A DNA stretch of 42,093 bases from Verrucomicrobiota bacterium. Its GTDB lineage: Bacteria > Verrucomicrobiota > Verrucomicrobiia > Opitutales > JAKPNF01. Of this stretch, positions 1 through 9,450 are shown in pieces. The translations under genes and the position numbers were made by a program. The notes under the pieces are model-generated. The model was not told the origin of the DNA. It saw nothing but the letters and a program-made list of their open reading frames with translations, and did not search any database. Position 1 is the stretch's first letter, and each line of letters starts with the position of its first letter. The stretch lies in assembly GCA_029548565.1 (NCBI GenBank), contig JAKPNF010000146.1, positions 1 to 42,093 of the forward strand, given 5' to 3'.

Positions 1-812
1 CAAAGGGCAAAGCCTACACCGAGTCGACGCTGTACAACGGCGAGTACTTCACGCAGAAAATCCGGTGGACGGGGCTCAAGGCCCCGGACCCGACAACACT
101 CATCTCCTGGAGCGTGAATTATTCGCAAGAGGCCAAAAAACTGCTGGAAAAAGAGGGCCCTAAATACCAGTACGGAGAGGGCTGCCTTTCCGACGGCGTG
201 GTGGGCTCCTGGTTGTCCAGGGTGGCCGGCCTGGACGAGTCGCTCGACCCGGCAAAGGTAAAAAGCCACCTTGTGGCCGTGCACAAGTACAACCTCAGGC
301 ACAATCTACAAAACCATTCCAACCCGCAGCGCCCGTCCTTCGCGTTTGGCAACGAAGGCGGCTTGCTGCTGTGCAGTTGGCCCAACGGCGGCAAATTATC
401 CCTGCCGTTCATCTACAGCGACGAGGTATGGACAGGCATCGAATACCAGGTAGCCTCCCATTTGATGATGACGGGCGAAGTGCAAAAAGGCTTGGAAATC
501 GTGCGCACTTGCCGCAACCGCTACAACGGCAGCGTGCGCAACCCGTTCAACGAATATGAGTGCGGGCACTGGTACGCCCGCGCGCTGGCCAGTTACGCCT
601 TGCTGCAGGGGCTCACCGGAGTGAGGTATGACGCGGTTGAAAAGACCCTGTACATTGACTCTCGGGTGGGCGATCTCACCAGCTTTCTGAGCACACAAAC
701 GGGTTTCGGAACAGTCAGTTTAAAAAACGGAAAACCGGAATTGGACGTAACAAACGGAACCATCGATGTAAAAAAATACGTCGTCTCGGGCAAGGAATAC
801 ACGGGGTTGTAA
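1..812 (+). CDS. GH116-like (GBA2-type) glucosylceramidase, 5'-truncated at window edge
   Basis: Frame is open from base 3 (KGKAYTESTLYNGEYFTQKI...) through the track ORF 114..812, whose first codon is GTG inside the gene. Motifs: GEGCLSDGVVGSWLSRVAGL, PNGGKLSLPFIYSDEVWTGIEYQVASHLM, GHWYARALASYALLQGLTG. Confidence 0.75.
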   Translation, partial: KGKAYTESTLYNGEYFTQKIRWTGLKAPDPTTLISWSVNYSQEAKKLLEKEGPKYQYGEGCLSDGVVGSWLSRVAGLDESLDPAKVKSHLVAVHKYNLRHNLQNHSNPQRPSFAFGNEGGLLLCSWPNGGKLSLPFIYSDEVWTGIEYQVASHLMMTGEVQKGLEIVRTCRNRYNGSVRNPFNEYECGHWYARALASYALLQGLTGVRYDAVEKTLYIDSRVGDLTSFLSTQTGFGTVSLKNGKPELDVTNGTIDVKKYVVSGKEYTGL

Positions 813-814
813 GC

Positions 815-979
815 TAGGGTGTGTTTGCAAATTAGGGATTTTGAATGCGCAGTCTGGTTTGGAGGCATTTTTTGGGGCTTCGAGCCGAGTCGATATAAAT
901 ATCGGCGAGGCGAGGACACCGAAAAAGGACCCTAATCCAGGCTGCGCAGGCGAAATTCATAATTTGAAAACACACCCTA
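815..979. mobile_element. MITE-like element copy 1 (165 bp)
   Basis: TAGGGTGTGTTTGCAAATTAGGGATTTTGAATGCGCAG ... CTGCGCAGGCGAAATTCATAATTTGAAAACACACCCTA; imperfect TIRs of about 43 bp; central palindrome CGATATAAATATCG at 891-904; related to 8495-8742 and 28898-29062. Confidence 0.85.
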
Positions 980-983
980 ATAA

Positions 984-3900
984 TCAGGGCAGCTTGACCA
1001 CCGCAGCGTCGGTGTAACCGGCGACGCACTTGGAAACCGCCTGCAGGGGCAATCCCCACAGCGCAGACACCGCCTTTGCGTAGGCGTTTAATTGCGCGCC
1101 GTAGAGTGCTTGGGCGTCGCGCGTGGAGCTTTTGAAATCGAAGATAACGGCGCTTTTGACGGTGCCGTTTTCATCGCGACACAGGTGCAGGCGGTCGATG
1201 ATGCCCTGCACGCGCGTGCCATCGACCAGCACGTCAAAAGGCAGCTCGCGCAAAATTGTTTCGTGCGCGCGCGCTTGAAAAATTTCCGCGAACGGTTTTT
1301 TTGCGAACGCCGCGCTTAAAATTTCGCGCACGCGCGCAGCTTGCGGCGTGTCGCCCAAAAGTTTTTCCGACAGCGCGGGCGCGGCGGCGCTTTCGATCGT
1401 CTCGATGCGCGAGAGCGCCGTGTGCACCGCGTTGCCCAATTCAAGCGCGGGGCTTTCACTGTCGGCCAACAGGCCGCCTTCTTGCGAGGGGGCGGCAGCC
1501 ACTTCCATTTCCCGTTCGAGAAAGGCCGGATTTTTTATCATCCTGAGCGCAGTTTGCGAATTGGCGACGGCGGTGCTGTCGTCAGCCATTTCTCCCAGCC
1601 AGTCGTCCTGCCCACAGGTGATGCTTGAAATGTTTATTTTCGGCAGCTCGCTCAAAAAATCATCCGTCAATTCCAAGTTACCCGTGTGTTCACGCACCCC
1701 TTCAAGCGCGACGAAGGCGTCCTCAATCAGGGCGCCGACGCGCGCGCGATTGGAGTGTGCCTGCTCGTCGGCGGCATCGACAAGCAGGTAGAGCGCCTGG
1801 CGCGGGCGCGTGAGCGCCACGTACAGGCGGCACAGCGCGTCAAACCCGCTCTCGTTTTGCAGGCGCTCGTGATTGTTCCACAGCGTCGCGTCCATCTCGC
1901 AAAAGAGCTTGGGCGGCAGATAGAGCGCCATGTGGCCGTCGCGCGCGTTTTCAACACGGCAAAGCCCCTGCGGGCTTTGCGGCGTGTTGTCGCACAAATC
2001 CGGCAGGACAACCATGTCGAACTCCAGCCCCTTGGCCTTGTGGATGGTCATCACCTGCACGGCCCCCTGCCCCGCGCCCAGGCGCACGCGCATTGTAGTT
2101 AAAAATTCAATACACTCGCGCAGCGACCCGCCGCGCCGGTCAAACTCGCGGCAGGCCTCCTGCAGGCGTTCGAGGTTGTCCGCCCAGAAGCGATTGCCCG
2201 GGCCGTCTTTCAAAAGCCCCCGCACAAAATCGGCGTACGCCCGCGCGAAAGAGGCCGTCCCGTTTTGGGAAATGTCCGCGAGGGTTTCGCGCACAAACGT
2301 TTCGTCCATCCCGCGTGCGAAGCCCCCGAATAGCGGCGTCATTTTAAGCGCCTCGAGCGCGGCGGCGTCGGCCGGATGCGCCAGGCAGCGCAGCAATTGC
2401 AAAAAGGCCGGCACCTCCATGCCGCCGCCGGACAGCGGCAACTCCAGCTCCGCGTCGACCGGCATCTCGATACCCTCTTGTTGCGCGCGACGGTTCAGGT
2501 AGGCGGCCAGCTCGCGGGCAGTGGCGTTGCGCCCGACCAAAATCGCGCACGATTTCCCGCGCTGCACGGGTCGCGTCTCGTTCAAAATCGAGAAAACCGC
2601 CTCGTAAAGCGCGCGCTTGTTGAGGCGGTTGATCTCCCTGCGCTCGGGCGCCTGCCCCGCAAAATCGGCGCTTGCGAGTTTTTCGATCTTGTCGAGCCGC
2701 ACAAAGGACGGCAGCGCCGCGTTGGGCGCGGCGACGCTGTGCGGGGTGAACAGTTTTTTGCAAAAATCATCCGCCGCCCATTGCCCGAAAATCTCGCCCG
2801 TCAAATCCGTGTCCCGGCCAAACAGCGCGTTGACCAGCCCTATTATTTTCGGCCCGGAACGCCAGGAGGTGTTCAGCGCCTCGCCCTCTACAATACGCCC
2901 GTGCGCCTGTTCAAACACCTCGTCGAACAAAAGCCGGTCGCCGCCGCGCCACGAGTAGATGGACTGCTTGGGATCGCCCACATAAAAGAAAGTACGCTGG
3001 CCACTGTCGTCCTGTAGCGCCTCGTCCACGAGGTTTTTAAAGACATCCCACTGGCGGCGCGAGGTGTCCTGAAACTCGTCAAACAGCCAGTGCGTGTAAT
3101 GGGCGTCGAGGCGCTGCTGGCACAGCAGCCAGTCCAACTGCGCCTCGGGATCGGTCAGCAAGAGCAAGACATCCGCAAAGCCGATCAGCCCGCGCGCGCG
3201 CAAAACACGCGCGCATTCGCGCTCGTAATCCAGCGCAATCTCGCGCAGCGCACGGGCGGCCTCGCACGCACGGTGCAGGCGCAAACGCAGCGCGTTTTGC
3301 ATGAGAAAAGTAAGCGCCTCGGCCAAGTCCGCGCCCAGCGCGTGCTTTTTTTTCCGGAACAAAAATTCGAAGCCTTCCCGTATAATTCCGTGTTCGCGAA
3401 AATGGCCGACGAGCTGCTTTAAGACGGTGGGATAAGCGCCCGGGCTTTCTTCCGGCGCCTCCAAAATCCCGATCGCCCCGTCGAGCATGGGCGCGTAACC
3501 GTAACGCTCGCCAAGCGCGCGCGTGTGCGCGGCCAGAGCCAGGTGCGCGTCCTTGTCCCACTTGAATGTTTTCAGCCCGCCGCCAAAGAATGAAAAATCA
3601 CCCCACGGCATTTCGGGCTGGCTTAGCAAAAAGTCGCGCGCGCCGTCGGCCAATTCGGTGATGCGCTCGTCCACCGATTTTTCGTCGCGCCCAAAGCTCG
3701 CCTTTTTCACCGCCTCGGAAAATTCCTCAAAGACCGCCTCGTCGTCCGCCTTGGACTGCACCACGTTTTCCAGCGCGCCGCGCCGCGCCGCCTTCGCCTG
3801 GGCGTCGTCGAGCACCTCAAACGAACCAAAGACACCCGTTTGCGACATGAACACGCCCAAAAACTGCGTGCAAAAAGAGTCGATCGTCCCCAGATTCATG

Positions 3901-4232
3901 CGCCCAAGCTCGCGCGCGCACGTTTGCAGCATTTTTAAAAAGTCCGCCCGCGCGAAATCGCCCGCACAGCCCAATTCGCGCAAAGTGGCGGCCAGCTCGG
4001 CCGCCTTTTTGTCGTCGGTCGCCGCCTGTGCAAGACGCGTGAGAATCTTGTCCAAAAATTCGCCCGCGCTTTTGCGCGTGAAAGTCAGCGCCGCGATCGC
4101 CTTGGGGTCGCCCGTGCGTGCCAACAATGCGATGAAGCGGCTTGTCAGCGCGTGCGTTTTGCCCGCGCCCGCGCAGGCGCTGCGGCGTTCCGAGCGCATG
4201 ACGGAGGGCAAGGGTTGCGCAGCGTCGTTCAT
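984..4232 (-). CDS. AddA-like UvrD/REP helicase with C-terminal PD-(D/E)XK nuclease
   Basis: Walker A-like ACAGAGKTHALTSRF; ALTFTRKSAGEF; VGDPKQSIYSWRGGD; VMTIHKAKGLEFDMVVLPDL; YVALTRPRQALYLL; C-terminal GIIDRLHL...AVIFDFKSS. Confidence 0.88.
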   Translation of the reverse strand: MNDAAQPLPSVMRSERRSACAGAGKTHALTSRFIALLARTGDPKAIAALTFTRKSAGEFLDKILTRLAQAATDDKKAAELAATLRELGCAGDFARADFLKMLQTCARELGRMNLGTIDSFCTQFLGVFMSQTGVFGSFEVLDDAQAKAARRGALENVVQSKADDEAVFEEFSEAVKKASFGRDEKSVDERITELADGARDFLLSQPEMPWGDFSFFGGGLKTFKWDKDAHLALAAHTRALGERYGYAPMLDGAIGILEAPEESPGAYPTVLKQLVGHFREHGIIREGFEFLFRKKKHALGADLAEALTFLMQNALRLRLHRACEAARALREIALDYERECARVLRARGLIGFADVLLLLTDPEAQLDWLLCQQRLDAHYTHWLFDEFQDTSRRQWDVFKNLVDEALQDDSGQRTFFYVGDPKQSIYSWRGGDRLLFDEVFEQAHGRIVEGEALNTSWRSGPKIIGLVNALFGRDTDLTGEIFGQWAADDFCKKLFTPHSVAAPNAALPSFVRLDKIEKLASADFAGQAPERREINRLNKRALYEAVFSILNETRPVQRGKSCAILVGRNATARELAAYLNRRAQQEGIEMPVDAELELPLSGGGMEVPAFLQLLRCLAHPADAAALEALKMTPLFGGFARGMDETFVRETLADISQNGTASFARAYADFVRGLLKDGPGNRFWADNLERLQEACREFDRRGGSLRECIEFLTTMRVRLGAGQGAVQVMTIHKAKGLEFDMVVLPDLCDNTPQSPQGLCRVENARDGHMALYLPPKLFCEMDATLWNNHERLQNESGFDALCRLYVALTRPRQALYLLVDAADEQAHSNRARVGALIEDAFVALEGVREHTGNLELTDDFLSELPKINISSITCGQDDWLGEMADDSTAVANSQTALRMIKNPAFLEREMEVAAAPSQEGGLLADSESPALELGNAVHTALSRIETIESAAAPALSEKLLGDTPQAARVREILSAAFAKKPFAEIFQARAHETILRELPFDVLVDGTRVQGIIDRLHLCRDENGTVKSAVIFDFKSSTRDAQALYGAQLNAYAKAVSALWGLPLQAVSKCVAGYTDAAVVKLP

Positions 4233-7075
4233 GCGGAAAACTCCACAAGATTCAGGCGGGCGAGCTGCTCCTCGTCCAGACCAAAAACGGGTTCGTAATC
4301 GTCGTAGGGCGGCTTGCCCGCGGGCGCGAAATTCCCGGCCTCGATTTGCGTGAGCACATCGCGCGCGCGCTCAAGGGCGCTGCCGAGATAATGCGTTATC
4401 GTCTCCCACGGCTCGATGACGCTTTTGGCCGCCTCGCGGGGCGTCAGAAAATAAGCCGCCGACAGCAAATCCTTATCAACAGGACACTCCCGCGCGTACG
4501 CGCACACATACAGGGGAAGCTGCAAATCCGTCCAGCGCAGCAGCTCGGGCGGCGTGCCGTCTTCTTTCGAACGAAACGCAAAATGGCCGTGACGGCGCAT
4601 GGCCTCGTTCGTGTCTATGGAGTCAAAGGTTTTGTAATCGATGAGCATCCGGCGCCCGTCGCGCTCGTCGACGCGGTCGATTTTCCCGCGCAGCGTCCAG
4701 CCGCCCAATTGCAATTCGCACGGAAGTTCGACATCCGTAATCCGCCAACCCTGCGCGCGCCAATCGGCCTGCACCCGCGCGGCGGCGGCAAGGCGCTGTT
4801 CGATCCCGCGCGATTGCAAGCGCACAAAGGCGTTGGGTTTTTCGCCAAAATTTTCACGCAAGAGCCGTTGAAATTCCGCTGTCAAAAAAACAGCGATTTT
4901 TTCAACGTCCGTGCTATCCTTGGGGCCGTCCGTAAAAAACGCCTGCCATGCGCCGTGGTACAAGGTGCCCAGCATGGCGGCGTCCAATTCCGCCTTTTGC
5001 GCCTCGAATATCCGCGCCTTGAGCACGTGCTTCAGATAAAACTGCCACGGCGAATTGAGATAATCCTTCAACGCCGTGACGCTCAGCGTCTTTTTCTCCA
5101 AGCCGACGCGCCGCGCTTTCAATTTCCAGGGCGCGGCAAAACTCGGGCGGCGGCCTTCCTTCGCGGCGGTTCCAAAAAGCAGTTTTATGCGCGCGGGCAA
5201 TGCGTCGATCGCCGTTTGCATCAGCAAGCGCGAGGGTTTTAACGGGTCTTCTTTAAGCGAGCGCTGCGGGCACAGCAAATGGCAGGCGCTGCCCTGCCCC
5301 GAGCGCGAGCGGCGCAGCGCCTCGAGCATATGGGCGTCGCGCGCGTGGCGCAATTTGGCCGTGCGCAGTCCCAGGTGCTCGCGCAGGGAATCGTTCAAAA
5401 ACGCGCCGCCGCCCAAGGCCATCGGCAGCGTGCCCTCGTTCATGTCGGCCAGAACCACGTGCGGGGCGCGCGACCAAAAAACACCCATCCAGTTCTCCAG
5501 CACAAGCGCGTGCGCGTCGCGCGGGCGCGCGGGAGCCGCCTTTAGGGTTTGTATCAAATATTTAACTACAGGCACTATCTCCATCCGCTGCCGCGTGCGC
5601 GCGATTTCCCGCAGCGTTTGCCGCGCCAGCTCGCAGGCGCGGCGTTCCTGCTCGGCAAACGCGCCCGTGCGCTCAAATGCCCCGCACCATTGCTCAAGCA
5701 AGTGCTCCAGCGCCTTGAGCGTATCGCCCGTTTGCAACTCTCCCAGTATCCGCCGCGCCCATTGCAGCGCCTCGATGGCCTTTTGTTCGCTTTCGCCCAC
5801 GCGGCCGCGTTCGAGCAAGGCGCACGCCTCGGACACATTTGCGGGCAGCAAATCTTTTTGGGCGTGGTCGAGCGCCTTTTGCAATTCGCGCAACGGTAAA
5901 TCAAAGCGCTGCTCGACAAACGTAAAGACACATGGCTCGTTTAAAAAATCGCGCACATTTAAAAAAGTGCCTTGCCGCAAACAAAGTTCCAAGCGCCGCA
6001 ACAGCGAGCAAATAGCCGTCAAGGCGAGCGTGCAGCCCTCGGCCGCTCGCGCTTCAAGAGCGGCATCGCGGTGCAAGGCGTCCTGCAACAGCGGCGCGCT
6101 TTGTTCCTGCTCGCAAGCGATGGCCAGCGCGCCGCGTGCCGCCCGGCCGTACCCAGCCGCCAGCTCGCTGATGCGGCGCGCTTGCGCGCGCACATCGGCA
6201 CACACGCTGATATCCGCCGCGTCCAGCTCCAATTCCCTCTCGCAAAATTTCTGCGTGGGCACGCCCCACTCATCAAAGAGGCGCTTCTGAGAATCATCGG
6301 CAAACACCAGCGTTGTCAGGCGCGCGGGTTCGCCCGCGCAGGTGTTGGCCAGCGCGCTTAAAAAAACACTCTGCACACGCGAAAGTTCCGCATGGCCGAC
6401 CAGAACAATTTCTTTCCATGGGTGCGCGGGCGGATTGCGCGCGGCCAGCATGAGCGCCTGGGCGCGCGACGGCTGCCCGAACGCGCGGCAACGCTCGTGA
6501 AACAAATCCTCCAACGCGCCCAAATCTGTCCAAAGCGGATCGGAAAAACCGGACGCCTCCAGCGCCTGCGCCGCCGTGCGGATCGTGTGGAAATTTTCCG
6601 TCAACGCGCCTTGCAGGGCCTCGATCTGGCCGACAAAATCGGAGATTTCCGCGGGCTCGGGCTTGCGGCGGGCAAAAAGTTCCGGGAAATCTTCTTTCCG
6701 CGCATCCGCGAGCGTTTGCACCCATGCGCACCACTGCGCGGGATGCGAGAGCGCCGGCGCGCCCGCGAGCGCCCAGTCGAAAAGCTCCTCAAAGGTTTTA
6801 AATTGCAGCGACAGCGCCCCCGCCGCGCCGCCTTGCGCCAGTTTTTGCAAAAACGCCGCGCGCACATTCTCGCCCGCGCGGTGTGCGGGCACGACAAAAA
6901 GCGTGTCCAAAAAATCGGCGGGCGGGTGTTTTATTTTTTCGCCAAACGCCTGCGCCATCCAGCCTGCCACACAGTCGGGCAATGGCACCTGCGGCGTGAT
7001 GAACACACGTCGGGGCGCGGGGGACTGGGCGGGTTCTTGCGTCATTGCGTTGGCACTAAAATGTGACTGCGCCAT
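4229..7075 (-). CDS. AddB-like PD-(D/E)XK nuclease / inactivated-helicase protein
   Basis: 4-bp overlap with the downstream helicase; C-terminal LRGKIDRVDERDGRRMLIDYKTFDS nuclease motif; LSVTALKDYLNSPWQFYLKHVL. Confidence 0.8.
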   Translation of the reverse strand: MAQSHFSANAMTQEPAQSPAPRRVFITPQVPLPDCVAGWMAQAFGEKIKHPPADFLDTLFVVPAHRAGENVRAAFLQKLAQGGAAGALSLQFKTFEELFDWALAGAPALSHPAQWCAWVQTLADARKEDFPELFARRKPEPAEISDFVGQIEALQGALTENFHTIRTAAQALEASGFSDPLWTDLGALEDLFHERCRAFGQPSRAQALMLAARNPPAHPWKEIVLVGHAELSRVQSVFLSALANTCAGEPARLTTLVFADDSQKRLFDEWGVPTQKFCERELELDAADISVCADVRAQARRISELAAGYGRAARGALAIACEQEQSAPLLQDALHRDAALEARAAEGCTLALTAICSLLRRLELCLRQGTFLNVRDFLNEPCVFTFVEQRFDLPLRELQKALDHAQKDLLPANVSEACALLERGRVGESEQKAIEALQWARRILGELQTGDTLKALEHLLEQWCGAFERTGAFAEQERRACELARQTLREIARTRQRMEIVPVVKYLIQTLKAAPARPRDAHALVLENWMGVFWSRAPHVVLADMNEGTLPMALGGGAFLNDSLREHLGLRTAKLRHARDAHMLEALRRSRSGQGSACHLLCPQRSLKEDPLKPSRLLMQTAIDALPARIKLLFGTAAKEGRRPSFAAPWKLKARRVGLEKKTLSVTALKDYLNSPWQFYLKHVLKARIFEAQKAELDAAMLGTLYHGAWQAFFTDGPKDSTDVEKIAVFLTAEFQRLLRENFGEKPNAFVRLQSRGIEQRLAAAARVQADWRAQGWRITDVELPCELQLGGWTLRGKIDRVDERDGRRMLIDYKTFDSIDTNEAMRRHGHFAFRSKEDGTPPELLRWTDLQLPLYVCAYARECPVDKDLLSAAYFLTPREAAKSVIEPWETITHYLGSALERARDVLTQIEAGNFAPAGKPPYDDYEPVFGLDEEQLARLNLVEFSA

Positions 7076-7225
7076 CTTAAAATCTTTTTACCTAAAAGTA
7101 AAAGGAATCCCGAAAACAGGAGCACCCTGGCGCACCATCCTGCGCAAGGCAATTGCGGGTTTTCCTTTTCGCCATAGCTGTGCTAGATTGTAGGTTCGCG
7201 GCGCCTCCCGCGTCTTCTTTACGCC

Positions 7226-8497
7226 ATGCATCCTTATATCGAAAAACTCAACGAGTGGCTTGTGGAAAAAAACCTGATCGGCCAGCCCGATTCGATAGTC
7301 GGCAACCTCGTCGTGTTCGCGGCGATTGTCGCGCTGGCGCTGTTCATCCACTTTGTGTTCAAGGGGCTTATTTTAAAGGCGTTCACCCGGCTGGCCGCCC
7401 GCACAAAAACGCGCTTTGACGACATGATCGTCGAGCACAAGCTGCTCGACCGGCTTATCAGCATTATCCCGGCCATCCTGCTGGCCGTGCTGCTGCCGCT
7501 GGCGTTTCCGGAAAAAGATTTCCCGACCCTGCTGCCGCTATTGAGGAAACTGTGCGCCGTCTACGTGCTGTTTGTGGGCATCCGCTTCTTCTATGCGCTG
7601 ATGGACCTGCTGCACGTGGTGTTCTTGCAAAAGAACACCGGCAAACACAAGCCGTTCAAAAGTTTCATTCAGGTGGTGAAGGTCGTGCTGTTTGTACTGG
7701 GGCTTTTGCTGACCGTCAGCATCATGACGGGGGAGCGGCTCAACAGCCTGTTGCTGGGCCTGGGCGCCTCGACCTTGATTCTGACAATGGTCTTTCAGGA
7801 CATGATACGCGGGCTGGTGGCCGGCGTGCAGCTTTCCATTAACGACATGCTGCATATCGGCGACTGGATCACCCTGCCCAAATACGGCGCGGACGGCGAC
7901 GTGATCGACGTGTCGCTGACGGTCGTCAAGGTGCGCAACTTCGACAACACCGTTACCACCATCCCGCCTTACGTGCTGATCTCGGAGTCCTTCCAAAACT
8001 GGCGCGCGATGTCGGACTCCGGCGGGCGACGCATCAAGCGCTCGATCAACATCGATATGCACAGCGTGCATTTTTGCTCGGAGGAAATGCTTAAAAAATT
8101 CCGCAAAATCGCCCTGCTAAAGGATTATATTGACAAAAAGGAGCAGGAACTGCGCGATTACAACGAGCGCCACGACTTGGACGCCTCGGTTTGGGTCAAC
8201 GGACGGCGCCAGACAAACCTGGGCGTTTTTCGCGCCTACATTGAGCGGTACTTAAAACAACACCCCAGCGTCAATCACAACCAGACCTGCATGGTGCGCC
8301 AGTTGCAACCGACCGAAAAGGGCATCCCCATCGAGCTTTACTTTTTCAGCGCCGACGTGCGCTGGATCCCGTATGAAGACTTCCAGTCGGACGTGTTTGA
8401 CCACATCATCGCCATCGTCCCGGAATTCGGCCTGACCGTCTACCAGAACATCTCCGGCGAAGACATCCGCGGGGCGCTTGCGCGCATCAAGGATTAG
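7226..8497 (+). CDS. MscS-family mechanosensitive channel (YbdG-like)
   Basis: LLLGLGASTLILTMVFQDMIRGLVAGVQLSINDMLHIGDWITLPKYGADGDVIDVSLTVVKVRNFDNTVTTIPPYVLISESFQNW. Confidence 0.9.
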   Translation: MHPYIEKLNEWLVEKNLIGQPDSIVGNLVVFAAIVALALFIHFVFKGLILKAFTRLAARTKTRFDDMIVEHKLLDRLISIIPAILLAVLLPLAFPEKDFPTLLPLLRKLCAVYVLFVGIRFFYALMDLLHVVFLQKNTGKHKPFKSFIQVVKVVLFVLGLLLTVSIMTGERLNSLLLGLGASTLILTMVFQDMIRGLVAGVQLSINDMLHIGDWITLPKYGADGDVIDVSLTVVKVRNFDNTVTTIPPYVLISESFQNWRAMSDSGGRRIKRSINIDMHSVHFCSEEMLKKFRKIALLKDYIDKKEQELRDYNERHDLDASVWVNGRRQTNLGVFRAYIERYLKQHPSVNHNQTCMVRQLQPTEKGIPIELYFFSADVRWIPYEDFQSDVFDHIIAIVPEFGLTVYQNISGEDIRGALARIKD

Positions 8498-8742
8498 GGT
8501 GTGTCTTCAAATTAGGGATTTTGAATGTGCGGTCTGGTTTTGAGGCATTTTTTGGGGCTCCGAGCCGAGGCGATGGGATCATCGTCGAGGCGAGGACACC
8601 AAAAAAGAACCATAAAGCGAGCTATTTATAAGCGAGTGGCATGGGCGGGTGCGCAGCACCCAATACGAAGCATTGTTGGCGTTCAGCCAACACCCAAATC
8701 CAAACTGCGCAGGCGGAATTCATAATTTGAAGACACCCCCTA
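8495..8742. mobile_element. MITE-like element copy 2 (248 bp; 83-bp internal insertion)
   Basis: Same ends (TAGGGTGTGTCTTCAAATTAGG...AATTTGAAGACACCCCCTA) and core as copy 1; central stem CGATGGGATCATCG at 8571-8584; extra 8612-8694. Confidence 0.85.
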
Positions 8743-9375
8743 GGCAGGTCTCTTTTTCTCGGGCGTGGCGCGCGCCTTGCGCTCGTCGTCCATCGCCACG
8801 AATTCGGGAACCGCCTGCACGCCCTCGCTGCGCAGGACTTTTTTGATCGTCCGCAAAACGATTTTCAAGTCGCTCCAAAAAGTGATGTGGCTGACGTACA
8901 GGATGTCGATTTTAAATTTCTGATCCCAAGAGAGATCGTTGCGCCCGCTAACCTGCGTGAGTCCCGTGATCCCCGGACGTACCTTGTGCCGTTTTTTTTC
9001 CTCCTCGGTATAATACGGCAAATACTGCGGCAACAGCGGGCGGGGGCCGACAAACGACATGTCTCCCTTCAGCACATTGAACAGTTGGGGCAGCTCGTCG
9101 AGGCTTAGCTTGCGCAGCAAAATGCCCAGCGGCGGCAGGCGCTCTTTGTCGCTGAGCAAGTTCCCCGTCGCGTCGCGCGCGTCGGTCATGGTGCGGAACT
9201 TGTACAGCGTGAAAATCTTCTCGTCTTTGCCCGGGCGCTCGTGCGCGAAAATGACGGGGCTGCCCAGTTTCACGCGCACCAATAGCCAAACCACCAACAG
9301 CAGCGGCCAGATCGCCATCAACAGCGCGAGGCTGCCCAAAAAATCAATCGGTCGTTTGAAAAAGCACAGATACAT
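8740..9375 (-). CDS. Bacterial sugar transferase (polyprenyl-phosphate phosphosugar transferase)
   Basis: KRPIDFLGSLALL, FAHERPGKDEKIFTLYKFRTM, RKLSLDELPQLFNVLKGDMSFVGPRPLLPQYLPYY, VRPGITGLTQVSGRNDLSW. Start placed at MYLCFFKRPID; track ORF begins at 9423. Confidence 0.9.
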   Translation of the reverse strand: MYLCFFKRPIDFLGSLALLMAIWPLLLVVWLLVRVKLGSPVIFAHERPGKDEKIFTLYKFRTMTDARDATGNLLSDKERLPPLGILLRKLSLDELPQLFNVLKGDMSFVGPRPLLPQYLPYYTEEEKKRHKVRPGITGLTQVSGRNDLSWDQKFKIDILYVSHITFWSDLKIVLRTIKKVLRSEGVQAVPEFVAMDDERKARATPEKKRPA

Positions 9376-9450
9376 GTGTCGGACAATTTTAAAAATTATC
9401 CTTAAAACACACGCCTCATTCAAACGAAAAGGCGCATGAGCGCGGCGGCA

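Noticed and set aside
984-4232. Gabija-like reading of the UvrD-type helicase as an anti-phage gene
   Set aside because: It is a long helicase with a C-terminal PD-(D/E)XK nuclease and overlaps an AddB-like partner, fitting standard AddAB recombination machinery; no OLD/GajA-like neighbour.
5076-6290. 404-aa ORF antisense to the AddB-like gene
   Set aside because: Low-complexity Arg/Ser-rich shadow ORF of a GC-rich coding gene.
8495-8742. CRISPR or tandem-repeat interpretation of the dispersed repeats
   Set aside because: Copies are kilobases apart, have terminal inverted repeats, and no regular spacer array exists anywhere in the window.
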